Shown here: positions 40,589-50,675 of the stretch, in pieces
How the letters are laid out: every line of letters starts with the position of its first letter
Position numbering within the stretch: the stretch's first letter is position 1
NCBI GenBank assembly: GCA_963706835.1
Contig: CAVPOB010000003.1
Coordinates: 186,001 to 250,000, forward strand
DNA length: 64,000 bases
Direction: 5' to 3'
DNA from: CAVXYG01 sp963706835
GTDB taxonomy: Bacteria; Actinomycetota; Actinomycetes; S36-B12; GCA-2699445
Notes under the pieces: generated by a model
What the model was told of the DNA's origin: nothing
The model's database searches: none
The model's input: only the letters and a program-made list of their open reading frames with translations
Made by a program: the position numbers and the translations under genes

Positions 40589-42439
40589 TCAGGAGTACAT
40601 CGACTCCACGAGGGCGGCGTTGTTGCTCTCGACCGCCTTGCGCTTGATCTTCTGGCTCGGGGTCATCTCATCCGGCGTGGTCTCGGGATCGAGGACGTAG
40701 GGCAGGACGCGGAACTGCTTGATGGTCTCCCACTTGTTCAACTTGCTGTTCAGCGAGTCGAAGGCGCCCTGGATCGCCGCGATCACCTTGGGATCCTTCG
40801 ACAGCGTGGGGATGTCGTTCGGAAGGCCGTTCTGCTCGGCGAACGCCTTGGCGGCGTCCGGGTCCAGCGCGACCAACGCCGAGGCGTACTTCCGCTCGTT
40901 GGCGATGACCACGCAGGCACCGACCAGCGGGGACTCCACCTTGAACGAGGACTCGATGGCACCGAGCGCGATGTACTTGCCGCCGGACGTCTTCACCAGG
41001 TCCTTCTTGCGGTCGGTGATCTTCACCCGGCCCTTCTCGTCGATGATGCCGATGTCGCCGGTGGCGAACCAGCCGTCCCCGGGGGCGAAGGCCTCCGCGT
41101 TGTCGTCCGGACGGTTCCGGTAGCCGCGCATGACGCCCGGGCCCTTGATGAGGATCTCGCCGTCGCCGGCGATCTTGATCTCCGTGCCGGGCAGCGGCGC
41201 GCCGACCTTGCCGTACGCGATGGCGTCCGGACGCACGACGCAGGTGGCAGCCGAAGTCTCGGTCAGGCCGTAGCCCTCCAGGACCGGTAGTCCGGCGGCG
41301 TCGAACCACGCCGCGATGTCGCCGTTGAGCGCGGCGGAGCCGGAGATGAAGAATCGGATGCGGCCACCCATCTTGGCCTTGATCTTGGAGAAGACGAGTT
41401 TCTCGGCCAGGTTCAGCTGCATGGCCAGCGCGCCGGTGACGGGCTCGCCGGCATTGCGCTTCTCCGCGGCCTGCCGCCCGATCCGGAACGCCCAGTCGGC
41501 GATCTTCGCCTTGGCTCCGCCACCGGCGAACTGCGCATTGACGCCGCCGTAGATCTTCTCGTAGATGCGCGGGACGCCGGCCATGATGGTCGGCTGCACC
41601 ACGGGCAGGTTGTTGATGATCTCGGGCACCCGCCCATCGACGGCCGTCATGAACCCGACCTGCAACTGCGCGCACGTCAGGACCTTGCCGAAGGAGTGCG
41701 CCAGCGGCAGCCAGAGGAACTGCACATCATCGATGGAGATGAGTCCGAGCGCGTCCATCGCCACGCCCTCGTAGGTCCAGTTGCTGTGCGTCAGCTCCAC
41801 GCCCTTGGGGCGGCCGGTCGTGCCGGAGGTGTAGATCAGGGTCGCCAGCGAGTCCGGGCCAGTCTGGTTCACGTGCTCCTCGATGAGGCCAGGGTTCTCG
41901 GCGAGCTTCTCCCGGCCCATGGCCCGCAGTTCGGACCACGACAGGACGAAGTCGCCGTCGCCGTCGCCGTCGATCAGGATCACCTTGCGCACGTCGGGGA
42001 GGTTGCCGCGGACCTCTTGAATCTTGGCGAGCTGTCGGGGGTCCTCCGCGACCACGAACACCGAGCCGGAGTCCTGCACGATGTACTCGACATCGTCCTC
42101 GGAGGTGGTCGGGTAGATGGTCGTGTTGGCGCCGCCGGCGCACATGATGGCCAGGTCGGCCAGGATCCACTCCAGTCGGGTGCCGCTGGCGATGGCCACG
42201 CGATCCTCGGGCTGCAGGCCGAGCGCGATCAGGCCGCCAGCGAGTTCGGAGACCTCGTCCAGGCTGTCCTTCCACGTCATCGAGCGCCAGCCCCCGGAGC
42301 CGTCGGGAGCCCGGAATGCCTCGCGGTCGGGGGTCTTCGATACGCGATCCAGGAACAAGCGCCCGACCGATGGAGCCGGGGTCGGGATGGGCGCATTAGC
42401 CGAGCCGGTGATGCTACCGGCCGAGGGTGCGGTTGTCAT
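40589..42439 (-). CDS. fadD: long-chain acyl-CoA synthetase (AMP-forming)
   Basis: The enzyme activates fatty acids to acyl-CoA through an acyl-adenylate, for beta-oxidation or lipid synthesis. The 616-residue intact product has the AMP motif TLIYTSGTTGRPKGVELTHS, the YGLTETSAATC segment, WFATGDIGIIDEKGRVKITD, and the C-terminal hinge Lys region DRKKDLVKTSGGKYIALGAI. The start has GAGGAGGA about seven bases upstream. It is a soluble or peripheral enzyme of the FadD15-like group. A terminator follows. Confidence 0.93.
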   Translation of the reverse strand: MTTAPSAGSITGSANAPIPTPAPSVGRLFLDRVSKTPDREAFRAPDGSGGWRSMTWKDSLDEVSELAGGLIALGLQPEDRVAIASGTRLEWILADLAIMCAGGANTTIYPTTSEDDVEYIVQDSGSVFVVAEDPRQLAKIQEVRGNLPDVRKVILIDGDGDGDFVLSWSELRAMGREKLAENPGLIEEHVNQTGPDSLATLIYTSGTTGRPKGVELTHSNWTYEGVAMDALGLISIDDVQFLWLPLAHSFGKVLTCAQLQVGFMTAVDGRVPEIINNLPVVQPTIMAGVPRIYEKIYGGVNAQFAGGGAKAKIADWAFRIGRQAAEKRNAGEPVTGALAMQLNLAEKLVFSKIKAKMGGRIRFFISGSAALNGDIAAWFDAAGLPVLEGYGLTETSAATCVVRPDAIAYGKVGAPLPGTEIKIAGDGEILIKGPGVMRGYRNRPDDNAEAFAPGDGWFATGDIGIIDEKGRVKITDRKKDLVKTSGGKYIALGAIESSFKVESPLVGACVVIANERKYASALVALDPDAAKAFAEQNGLPNDIPTLSKDPKVIAAIQGAFDSLNSKLNKWETIKQFRVLPYVLDPETTPDEMTPSQKIKRKAVESNNAALVESMYS

Positions 42440-42605
42440 TACTGGTCCTCCTCGGGCGCGGGCTCAGGACCCGCGAGTGGGTGCTCAGCGACACCCTACG
42501 CATTCGCCTGCGGCGATGCTGCTCCGTACGGCAAGTTCGGCACGGGTTTTTCGCCCTGATGACGCCGCGTAGGCACGGCGTCGCAGCACGGCGCCGCCGG
42601 CGCGA

Positions 42606-44442
42606 CTACCCGCGGGTGCTGCCGCCGTCGGCGTCGGTGGACAGTGCCGCGATGAACGCCTCTTGCGGGACCTCGACGCGGCCCACCATCTTCATGCGGC
42701 GCTTGCCCTCCTTCTGCCGCTCCAGCAGCTTGCGCTTGCGGGAGATGTCGCCGCCGTAGCACTTGGCCAGCACGTCCTTGCGCAGGGCGCGGACGGTCTC
42801 CCGGGCGATCACCCGCGCCCCGATCGCGGCCTGGATGGGCACTTCGAACTGCTGCCTCGGGATCAGTTGCCGCAGCCGGCCGGCCATCGCCACCCCGTAG
42901 GCGTAGGCCTTGTCCCGGTGCACGATGGCGCTGAAGGCGTCCACCGGGTCGCCGTGCAGCAGGATGTCAACCTTCACCAGGTCGGCCACCTGCTCGCCGC
43001 GGGCCTCGTAGTCCAGCGACGCGTAGCCTCGGGTGCGCGACTTCAGCGAGTCGAAGAAGTCATAGACGATCTCGGCCAGCGGCAGCGTGTAGCGCAGTTC
43101 CACCCGCTCCGCCGACAGGTAGTCCATACCGTCCAGCGCGCCGCGTCGGCTCTGGCACAGCTCCATGATCGTGCCGATGAACTCGCTGGGACTGATGATC
43201 GTGGCGCGCACCACCGGCTCGCGGATCTCGGCGATCTTGCCCCCGGGGAACTCGCTCGGGTTGGTCACCGTGAGCTCGGTGCCGTCCTCCATGGTGACGT
43301 GGTAGACGACGTTGGGTGCGGTGGAGATCAGGTCCAGGCCGAACTCCCGCTCCAGCCGCTCCCGCACGATCTCCAGGTGCAGCAGGCCCAGGAAGCCGCA
43401 CCGGAAGCCGAAACCGAGGGCGCCGGAGGTCTCCGGCTCGTAGGACAGCGCCGCGTCGTTGAGCTTCAGCTTGTCCAGCGCCTCCCGCAGATCGGTGTAG
43501 TCGGAGCCGTCGATCGGGTACAGCCCGGCGAACACCATGGGCACCGGATCGCGGTAGCCCCCCAGCGGCTGCGCGGCACCGTTGCGCGCTGTGGTGATGG
43601 TGTCGCCGACGCGGCTCTGCCGGACGTCCTTGACCCCGGTGATCAGGTAGCCCACCTCGCCCACGCCCAGAGCGTGCTGCAGCGACCGGTTCCGGCGAGA
43701 TGACACCGACCTCGAGCGTCTCGTGCATGGCGCCGCTGGACATCATCGCGATGCGGTCGCGATGCTGCAGCCGGCCGTCCACGACGCGTACATAGGTGAC
43801 CACCCCGCGGTAGGAGTCGTAGACGGAGTCGAAGATGAGGGCCCGGGCCGCCGCCTGCGGGTCGCCCTCCGGCGGCGGGATCTCCGCCACGATCCGATCG
43901 AGCAGCTCGGCGACGCCGGCGCCGGTCTTGGCCGAGACCCGCGCCACCTCGCTCGGGTCGCATCCGATGATGTGCGCCAGTTCGGCGGCGTACTTGTCCG
44001 GCTGAGCGGCCGGCAGGTCGATCTTGTTGAGCACCGGGATGACGGTCAGATCGTTCTCCAGCGCCAGGTAGAGGTTGGCCAGCGTCTGCGCCTCGATCCC
44101 CTGCGCCGCATCGACCAGCAGCACCGCGCCCTCGCACGCCGCCAGCGATCGCGACACCTCGTAGGTGAAGTCGACGTGGCCGGGGGTGTCGATGAGGTTC
44201 AGCACGTAGTTGCCACCGTCCCCGGCCCGGTAGGGCAGCCGGACCGCCTGGGATTTGATGGTGATGCCGCGCTCCCGCTCGATGTCCATCCGATCGAGGT
44301 ACTGGGCGCGCGCCTGCCGCTCCGGCAGCACGCCCGTCAGCGAGAGCATCCGGTCGGCGAGCGTGGACTTGCCATGGTCGATGTGGGCGATGACGCAGAA
44401 GTTGCGCAGTGCGGTGGGCGCGGTGGCGCCCGGCTGCGGCAT
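42606..44442 (-). CDS. lepA: elongation factor 4, LepA (one frame break)
   Basis: LepA is a ribosome-bound GTPase that affects initiation and translocation under stress. G1 is IAHIDHGKST, G3 is DTPGHVDF, G4 is NKID. Domain II and the LepA-specific C-terminal domain are present (ISRKRKLLERQKEGKRRMK). A single frame break near 43690 falls between domains I and II, inside the ALGVGEVGYL neighbourhood. About 612 codons, normal. ATG 44442 is used; a GTG two codons earlier is possible. Confidence 0.95.
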
Positions 44443-44634
44443 GGTCACGGCACTATCGTCGCAGATGCGGTTGTCGATGCTGGGCGCAAGCGCCCGGACG
44501 GGATTTCCCGGATGAGCCGCACCCGCGCTACTGTGGTGGACATTGGTCGGCGCACCACCGGTGCCGCGCGCCCGCACGACGACCACCGCAACACCCGACA
44601 GGTCCCAAGGGCCACACGATCAGAAGGCAGCACC

Positions 44635-44898
44635 GTGGCGAATATCAAGTCGCAGATCAAGCGGATCCGCACCAACGAGAAGGCCCGCATGCGCAACAAG
44701 TCGGTGCGCTCGTCCATCAAGACGACGATCCGGCGCTTCCACGAGGCCGTCGCGGCCGGCGATGCCGACTCCGCCAAGGAGTACGCCCGCAAGGCCGGGC
44801 AGGAGTTGGACAAGGCCGCCAGCAAGGGCGTGCTGCACCCCAATCAGGCCGCCAACCGCAAGTCGGCCATCAGCCAACAGGCTGCTCAGCTGGGCTGA
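44635..44898 (+). CDS. rpsT: 30S ribosomal protein S20
   Basis: S20 is a primary 16S rRNA-binding protein. The 87-residue basic helical protein ANIKSQIKRIRTNEKARMRN ... SAISQQAAQLG matches the family. The start is GTG with GAAGG about eight bases upstream. Its last 13 bases overlap the 3-prime end of the opposing holA gene. Confidence 0.97.
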   Translation: MANIKSQIKRIRTNEKARMRNKSVRSSIKTTIRRFHEAVAAGDADSAKEYARKAGQELDKAASKGVLHPNQAANRKSAISQQAAQLG

Positions 44899-45971
44899 CC
44901 GGCCACGGTCGCCAGTTCGACGATCAGCCGCTCCACCGCGTACATCTTCTGCTCCGGGTCCAGCGCTCCTGCATCGCCGAGGCCACCCTTAGCGTCGGCA
45001 TCTGCATCTCCCAGCGCAACTGCGGCGGCCGCCAACTGCCCAGGCCGCCACAGCCGGGCCTGGGCGGCGAGCGTGTCCACCTTCCAGGGCGAGACGCCCA
45101 GCGAGGACGCGACCTGCCACGGCGAGCCTGCGGGCTGCTCGGTGACGTAGCGCGCCAGGGACCGCAGCGAGTAGGACAAGGCGGCGACCACGGTCACGCA
45201 CGCGTTCCCCACGCCATTGCGGTCGGCCAGACCCCGGAACGCCGTCAGGGCCTCGGCCGACTTGCGCATCCAAACCAAGTCGGCGACCTCGAACTGGTTG
45301 CCGCCGGCGGTCAACGGGAAGGTGCTGCGCACCAAGGGCACATCGATGCGGCCCTCGGCGGAATCCGACGCCAACTGATCCACTGCCGCCAACAGCGCCG
45401 TCAGGTCCTCGCCGATGGCCTCCATGACCGCCCGGGCCGCATCGCTGCCCAACACGCACCCGCGCTCCCGCGCGTGCAGCGTCAGCACGCCGGGCACCGC
45501 CCCGGCAGCGATGGGCCGCGTCTGCAGCACGCGGCCACCGGCCCCCTGGGCAGCCGTCACGACCGCCTTGCCGCGCGCGCCACCCCCATGGGACAGCACG
45601 ATCCGCAGATCCGGGCCGGCCACCCCCAAGGCCTGCTTGGCGGCGGCCTGCACATCGTCGCCGGCCACGTCCAGGTCCTCCAGCAGCAGCCATGTCGCGC
45701 CCCCGAAGAGCGCAGGCGCACCGGCGTGCTCAACCGCCTCCGCCGCCCCGGCATCCCGGGCCGACACCCGCACCAGCGTCGCGTCGGCCCGCGCGGCGCC
45801 GGCGAGCAGTCGCTCGATGACGAGCCGCCGCAGCGCTTCCTCGCCACCGGTCACGACACAGATCGCGTCATCGGCCTGCTCCGCCTCGGCCAGCAGCGCA
45901 GCCACCGCCTTCGCGTCGAGTCGCTGCTGCCGCGCGCCCTTCGACCGGGCCCCGCCCCGCGCATTCGCCAT
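44886..45971 (-). CDS. holA: DNA polymerase III delta subunit
   Basis: HolA is the clamp-loader wrench that opens the beta clamp. The 361-residue product has the delta pattern: an N-terminal AAA-like domain without P-loop (AICVVTGGEEALRRLVIERL, WLLLEDLDVAG) and a C-terminal collar domain (DLVWMRKSAEALTAFRGLAD, SLRSLARYVTEQPAG, KMYAVERLIVELATV). It is intact. It follows comEC in the usual actinobacterial order and overlaps rpsT tail-to-tail. Confidence 0.93.
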   Translation of the reverse strand: MANARGGARSKGARQQRLDAKAVAALLAEAEQADDAICVVTGGEEALRRLVIERLLAGAARADATLVRVSARDAGAAEAVEHAGAPALFGGATWLLLEDLDVAGDDVQAAAKQALGVAGPDLRIVLSHGGGARGKAVVTAAQGAGGRVLQTRPIAAGAVPGVLTLHARERGCVLGSDAARAVMEAIGEDLTALLAAVDQLASDSAEGRIDVPLVRSTFPLTAGGNQFEVADLVWMRKSAEALTAFRGLADRNGVGNACVTVVAALSYSLRSLARYVTEQPAGSPWQVASSLGVSPWKVDTLAAQARLWRPGQLAAAAVALGDADADAKGGLGDAGALDPEQKMYAVERLIVELATVAGQPS

Positions 45972-46018
45972 TGCCGCATCATGTCACGGGGTCCGACACG
46001 CCAGGACCGGCCGCCGAG

Positions 46019-48317
46019 TCAGCCCGCCACCGACACCAACTGCAGCTGGCGACCGTTCGGCACCAGCACCAGCGTGCCGTGCCGATCGGTACGGCCGACC
46101 GTCTGCCCGGCCGCGGCAGCCAGGGCCAGCGCCTCCGGCGAGGGGTGGCCGAAACGATTCCCCTGCCCCGCAGAGACCAGCCCCAGCGCAGCGCCGGTCC
46201 ATCGCAGGAACCGCGGATCCTGCGCAGCCGAACCGTGGTGCGGGATGCTCGCCGCGTCGTAGTCGCCGCCCGGATGGGCCGCCATGAGGGCCGCCTGGGC
46301 CGGCGGTTCCAGATCGCCGGTGAAGAGCAACCGGAAACCGCCCACCGTGACGGCGACGACGACGGCCGCGTTGTTGCTCACCGATCCGACACCGATGATG
46401 CGCTGCGGCCACAGCACCCTCAGCCCTGCCCCGCCGATGGCCATCCGCATGCCCGGTCGCGCCGTCACCAGCGACGCTTCGGAGCTGGCGACAAGGGCGC
46501 GCACGTCGTCGGCGTTGCTGGCGGGCTCGCGGACCGGCGAGGCCAGTACCGTCGCCGTGCGGTAGTGGGCCAGCACCGCCGGGGCGGCAGCGACGTGATC
46601 GGTGTCGTAGTGGGTGAGCAGCAGCAGCGGCACCTCTGCGACCCCGAGCCGATCCAGGCAGGCAGTCAGCCGCTCGATGTCCGGGCCGGTGTCGATCAGC
46701 ACCGCGGCAGCAGGCGCCACCCGAACGACGAATGCGTCGCCCTGACCGACATCGCACGCCGCAGCCACCCAGTCCCCCGGGATCGGCGGCGGTCGTGCCG
46801 CGCAGAGCGCCAGCGCAAGCATCGCGGCCACCAGTCCGAGCCCGCGCCAGGCACCTAGCCGCAGCACTGCCGCCGAGGCAACTGCCACGGCGGCGGCGAC
46901 CAGGACGGCGCCGAGGAGCCCCGTGGGCGTGGTGAGGGTGGCCCACGACTGCCCAGCACCCCAGCGCGCTATTGCTGCCAGCATCGCCCCGAACGGTTCG
47001 GCCAGCTCCGCAACGATCCGTCCTGCGGGGCCGTGGACCGAACTGATCAGCGTGACGGCCAGCCCGAGGACGGTGATGGGCACCACCAGCGGTGCGGCCG
47101 CAAGGTTCGCCGGAACGGCGGCCAGGGGCAGCTGGCCGGTCATGGCGGCCAGCAGCGGGGCCGTCGCGAGCTGGGCGCCCAGGGTCACTGCCAGGCGCCG
47201 CCGCCGCGCCGCGCAGAAGCGGCGAGGTCCGCGGCATCCGGCGTTCGATCGCCGGCGCGAGGCCGAGGATCCCGCCGGTGGCCGCCACCGACAGCGCGAA
47301 CCCCCACGACAGCACCAGCCCCGGCCGCCACAGCGCGAGTACCAGTACCGCGAATCCCAGCAGCGGGTAGCCGCCGCCGCGGCTGCCGCGCAGTACGCCG
47401 ACCAGGGCCACCACCCCCATCACACCGGCGCGCAGCACGCTGGGTTCCGGGCCCACGAACGCCGCATAAGCGATGACCGCCGAGGCGCCCGCGGCCACCC
47501 GCACCTGCAGCGGTCCCCCGGCCACCGCGATCACCCCCACCACCAATCCGGCGACAATGGCGATGTTGCCGCCGCTGACCGCGGTGAGGTGACTGAGCCC
47601 GCTGTCCCGCATCGCCGTCGCCAGGTCCGCGCGCTGGCGCGAGTCGTCGCCGATGGCGAGTCCGGCGACCAGCGACGCGGCATCCCCGTCCAGCGCAGCC
47701 AGGGCCTCCCACATCGACTCCCGCATCGTGCGCACCGCGCCCGGCCAGCCGGTCGGCGGCTGGCTGCTGGTCACTTCCGTCACGGCGATCGCCAAGCCGG
47801 GCTCGCGCAGCGGCCGCTCCGGCAGGAGGCGGCCCACCACGGATACCACGGCACCGCGTTCCGGTCGGGCTTGCCCCAGGGTCTGCGTGTCACCCAGCAG
47901 CACCACCGGGGCCACCACGTCTCCCGCTGCGCCCCCCACCGAGACGTGTGACAGGACCGCCGTCGCCCGTACCGACGGCAGGCTCCCGATCTCGCCGGAG
48001 TGGCGAGTCGTCGCCGAGGTGATGCGTGCCACCCCGGTCACCTGCTCACCAGCGGCCTCGCGCAGCATGGCAGGCCGGGTCGTGGTCAGGTGCGCCACTA
48101 CGGCGCTCGCGCCGACGATCACACCGCACATCAGGAGCAGGCTCAACACCCGCAGTCCCGGGATGCGCAGCCCGACCAGGCAGGCAACGCCGGCCAGCCC
48201 CGCCAATCCAGCAGCCAGGACTGCGGCCGGGAGCGTCGCAAGGAGCCACCAGGCGAGCGCGCCAGCCGCCCAAGCGCTCAGACCCAGCACCAGCAGCGGT
48301 TGCCGCGGCCACCTCAT
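46019..48317 (-). CDS. comEC: ComEC/Rec2 DNA-uptake channel protein (one frame break)
   Basis: ComEC carries single-stranded DNA across the membrane in natural transformation. It has N-terminal helices and a DUF4131 domain, then the Competence core (SGLSHLTAVSGGNIAIVAGL; AYAAFVGPEPSVLRAGVMGV). After a frame break near 47200 come more helices and the metallo-beta-lactamase-like domain (CDVGQGDAFVV, LTHYDTDHVAA, IPHHGS). About 766 codons, the normal length. Its start overlaps the comEA stop (ATGA). Whether this organism is competent is unknown. Confidence 0.92.
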
Positions 48318-48943
48318 CCTGCTCCGACCCGTACCTGCTCCTGCAGTTCGGCGAACCTGCTCGGACCGATCCCCGGCACTTCCAGCAACTGCTCCACGGT
48401 GGCAAAGCCACCCGCCTCTTGCCGATGGGTCAGGATCCGTTCGGCGAGCACCGGTCCCACGCCAGGCAACTGCTGCAACTGCTCCGCAGTGGCGGTATTG
48501 AGGTCGAGGGCGGCAGGTTCGGTGGGGGCGGCAGCGGCCGGACCGGTCGACTGCGGCGCCCGCAGGTCCAGCAGTTCGCCGTCAGTGAGGACGCGAGCCA
48601 GGTTCACCCCGTCCGCGGGCGACCCGCCTTCGGCCAGTCCGCCGCTGGCGGTGATGGCATCCACGACGCGGGATCCGGACGGCAGCACGACAACACCGGG
48701 CGCGCGGACCGGCCCGACGATATGCACGGTGATGGTGTCCGGCCGATCCGGCGGTACTGCCTGCTCCAGTGGCGGTTCCGGTGCCAGCCCGGCGACTGCC
48801 GTGCCGCTGTCGAGCTGCTCCACAGCGACCGGCGGTTCGGACGCACCGGACCAGCGCCATGCCGCCAGCAGCCCGGCACCCGCCACGAGGACGGCCAGCG
48901 CCACGAGGAGGCGCCGGTGCTCGGTGATCGGTACCAGTGGCAT
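48314..48943 (-). CDS. comEA: ComEA competence DNA-binding protein
   Basis: ComEA binds incoming double-stranded DNA outside the membrane. The 209-residue product has one N-terminal membrane helix (LLVALAVLVAGAGLLAAW), an acidic Pro-rich linker, an SLBB domain (ITVHIVGPVRAPGVVVLPSG; DAITASGGLAEG) and a double helix-hairpin-helix (LNTATAEQLQQLPGVGPVLA; LLEVPGIGPSRFAELQE). It is intact and coupled to comEC. Confidence 0.93.
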   Translation of the reverse strand: MPLVPITEHRRLLVALAVLVAGAGLLAAWRWSGASEPPVAVEQLDSGTAVAGLAPEPPLEQAVPPDRPDTITVHIVGPVRAPGVVVLPSGSRVVDAITASGGLAEGGSPADGVNLARVLTDGELLDLRAPQSTGPAAAAPTEPAALDLNTATAEQLQQLPGVGPVLAERILTHRQEAGGFATVEQLLEVPGIGPSRFAELQEQVRVGAG

Positions 48944-49024
48944 GGGGCGAGGCTAGGCCGGGATCGCGACTCGCCTTCCGGACAGCGTCACGGCTGGGGA
49001 TATCACCGGGCTTCCCCGGGACGA

Positions 49025-49615
49025 CTAGTCCTGCTTCTGGCTGCTGCCCAGTGCGGCGCGCAGGTTCGACTCATGGCGGATGATGACCACCATCCCCAAG
49101 GCGATCGCGAACGCGCGCTCCTCGGCCATGTCGGCCCAGAAGACCCCGACAGCGATCAACGTCGCGGCTCCGACGACCGCGCCGAGTCCGACCTTCCTCG
49201 TGATCGCCACCGTGACGCCGAAGGTCGCCAGCATCGGGATCGCCCAGAGGGGCTGCACGCCGAGGACGGCCCCCAGCGTCGTGGCGACGCCCTTGCCGCC
49301 CCTGCCCCGCAGGAATGGCGAGAAGATGTGGCCGAGGACCGCGGAGAGTCCGGCAACCCCGGCCGCGGCCGGGCCCCACGCCGAGAACACGACCGCGGGC
49401 AGGAATCCCTTGAGGATGTCGATCACGCCGACGGCGCCGCCAGCGCCCTTGCCGAGCGCCCGGGCCGTGTTCGTCGCGCCGGGATTGCCCGAGCCGATGT
49501 CGCGCAGGTTCACTCCGCGCGCCGTGGCGATGATCGTGGCCGGGTTGATGGATCCGACCAGGAAGCTGACGGCTGCGGTCAGCATCAACTGCCAGCCCTG
49601 CGGATCCTCGGTCAC
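49025..49615 (-). CDS. plsY: acyl-phosphate:glycerol-3-phosphate acyltransferase PlsY-like
   Basis: PlsY makes lysophosphatidic acid from acyl phosphate and glycerol-3-phosphate. The 196-residue, five-helix protein has the three family loops: GSINPATIIATARGV-NLRDIG, GNPGATNTARALGKGAGG, and GHIFSPFLRGRGGKGVATTL. The GTG start at 49615 overlaps the degV stop (GTGA). In-frame codons upstream lie inside degV and are rejected. Confidence 0.9.
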   Translation of the reverse strand: MTEDPQGWQLMLTAAVSFLVGSINPATIIATARGVNLRDIGSGNPGATNTARALGKGAGGAVGVIDILKGFLPAVVFSAWGPAAAGVAGLSAVLGHIFSPFLRGRGGKGVATTLGAVLGVQPLWAIPMLATFGVTVAITRKVGLGAVVGAATLIAVGVFWADMAEERAFAIALGMVVIIRHESNLRAALGSSQKQD

Positions 49616-50466
49616 GGCGCCGCCCCGGGCGCGACTGCCACGGCGACCATGCCCGGCCCGGTGTGCACGCCGATGACCGCCCCAACTTCGATCGCCGGGC
49701 ACGGCGCATCCGGCAGCATGCGGCGCAGGTCTTCCTGCACGACGGCTACTGCAGCCTCGGCCTGCAGGTGGTGCACGGCCAGACGCGGCCGCTGCAACTG
49801 CCCTGCCGCCTCCGCCGCCACCTCGGCGAGCCGGTGCAGCGCCTTGCGGGATGTGCGGACCTTCTCCAGCGGCGCGACCGATCCGGCTTCCATGTAGAGC
49901 AGCGGCTTCACCCGTAGCGCCTGTCCGAGGTACCGCTGCGCCGCGCCGATGCGGCCGCCGCGCTGCAGGTATTCCAGCGTGTCGACGTAGAAGAGCAGTG
50001 AGGACGCCCGCGCGGTCCTCGTGGCCGCGTCCGCTACCTCCTCCAGACTCCCTCCCGACGCGGCAGCGTCGGCGGCATCGAGAGCCCCGTACCCGCCGGC
50101 CATGGTGATGGTGCGGGTATCGACCACACGCACCGGGATGGGACTGCCCTGCGCGGCGATGCGGGCCGATTCGGCCGTTCCCGACAGGTCGGCGGACAAG
50201 TGCACCGAGACGACGCCGGTGGCGCCATCGGCGGCCGCCTCCCGGTACGCGTCGAGGAACTCCTGCGGAGACGGTCGCGACGTGGTCACCTGGGTCCCGG
50301 CCCTGAGGTGCTCGGCGACTTCGGCTGGCGTGATCTGCAACCCCTCGCGCAGGGATGTGCCCGCCACCACGACGTGCACCGGAACCACCCGGATGCCGCG
50401 CTCGGCAGCGGCCTCGGCCGGGATCGCCAGGGTGGAATCAACGACGACCGCGATCTGCTCGCTCAT
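49612..50466 (-). CDS. DegV-family fatty-acid-binding protein
   Basis: DegV/FakB proteins bind a fatty acid and present it to a kinase (FakA) for phosphorylation. The 284-residue product starts IAVVVDSTLAIPAEAAAERG and has TSRPSPQEFLDAYREAAADG, VVSVHLSADLSGTAESARIA, and a C-terminal lobe with VGAVIGVHTGPGMVAVAV. It lies directly upstream of plsY, which uses acyl phosphate; this fits, although no fakA is in the window. Confidence 0.88.
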   Translation of the reverse strand: MSEQIAVVVDSTLAIPAEAAAERGIRVVPVHVVVAGTSLREGLQITPAEVAEHLRAGTQVTTSRPSPQEFLDAYREAAADGATGVVSVHLSADLSGTAESARIAAQGSPIPVRVVDTRTITMAGGYGALDAADAAASGGSLEEVADAATRTARASSLLFYVDTLEYLQRGGRIGAAQRYLGQALRVKPLLYMEAGSVAPLEKVRTSRKALHRLAEVAAEAAGQLQRPRLAVHHLQAEAAVAVVQEDLRRMLPDAPCPAIEVGAVIGVHTGPGMVAVAVAPGAAP

Positions 50467-50596
50467 GCGCCCACCCTAGGCCGCCAGCGGCCCTTCACGA
50501 TGCTCAGGCGCTCCGCATGCCGAGGTGATCCACCAGAGCCGTGGCCGAACTTGGACGTGGTGCCGTCGTGATGACCGATGCGTTGGACCATGGGCC

Positions 50597-50624
50597 GAAC
50601 CCCGAACCCCGAACCCCGAACGCC
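50597..50624. repeat. 7-bp tandem repeat
   Basis: GAACCCC occurs three times in tandem, followed by GAACGCC, in the 209-bp gap between leuS and degV. It is a short slippage-prone tract. No gene or clear terminator is seen in that gap. Confidence 0.8.
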
Positions 50625-50675
50625 GCTCGGGACTCGGGACCGCACGCGCAGGGACTGGATCCGGCCGGGCAGGCC

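Noticed and set aside
42561..42582. 7-bp hairpin as lepA terminator
   Set aside because: The stem is short, there is no T-run on the minus strand, and such stems are expected by chance at this GC content.
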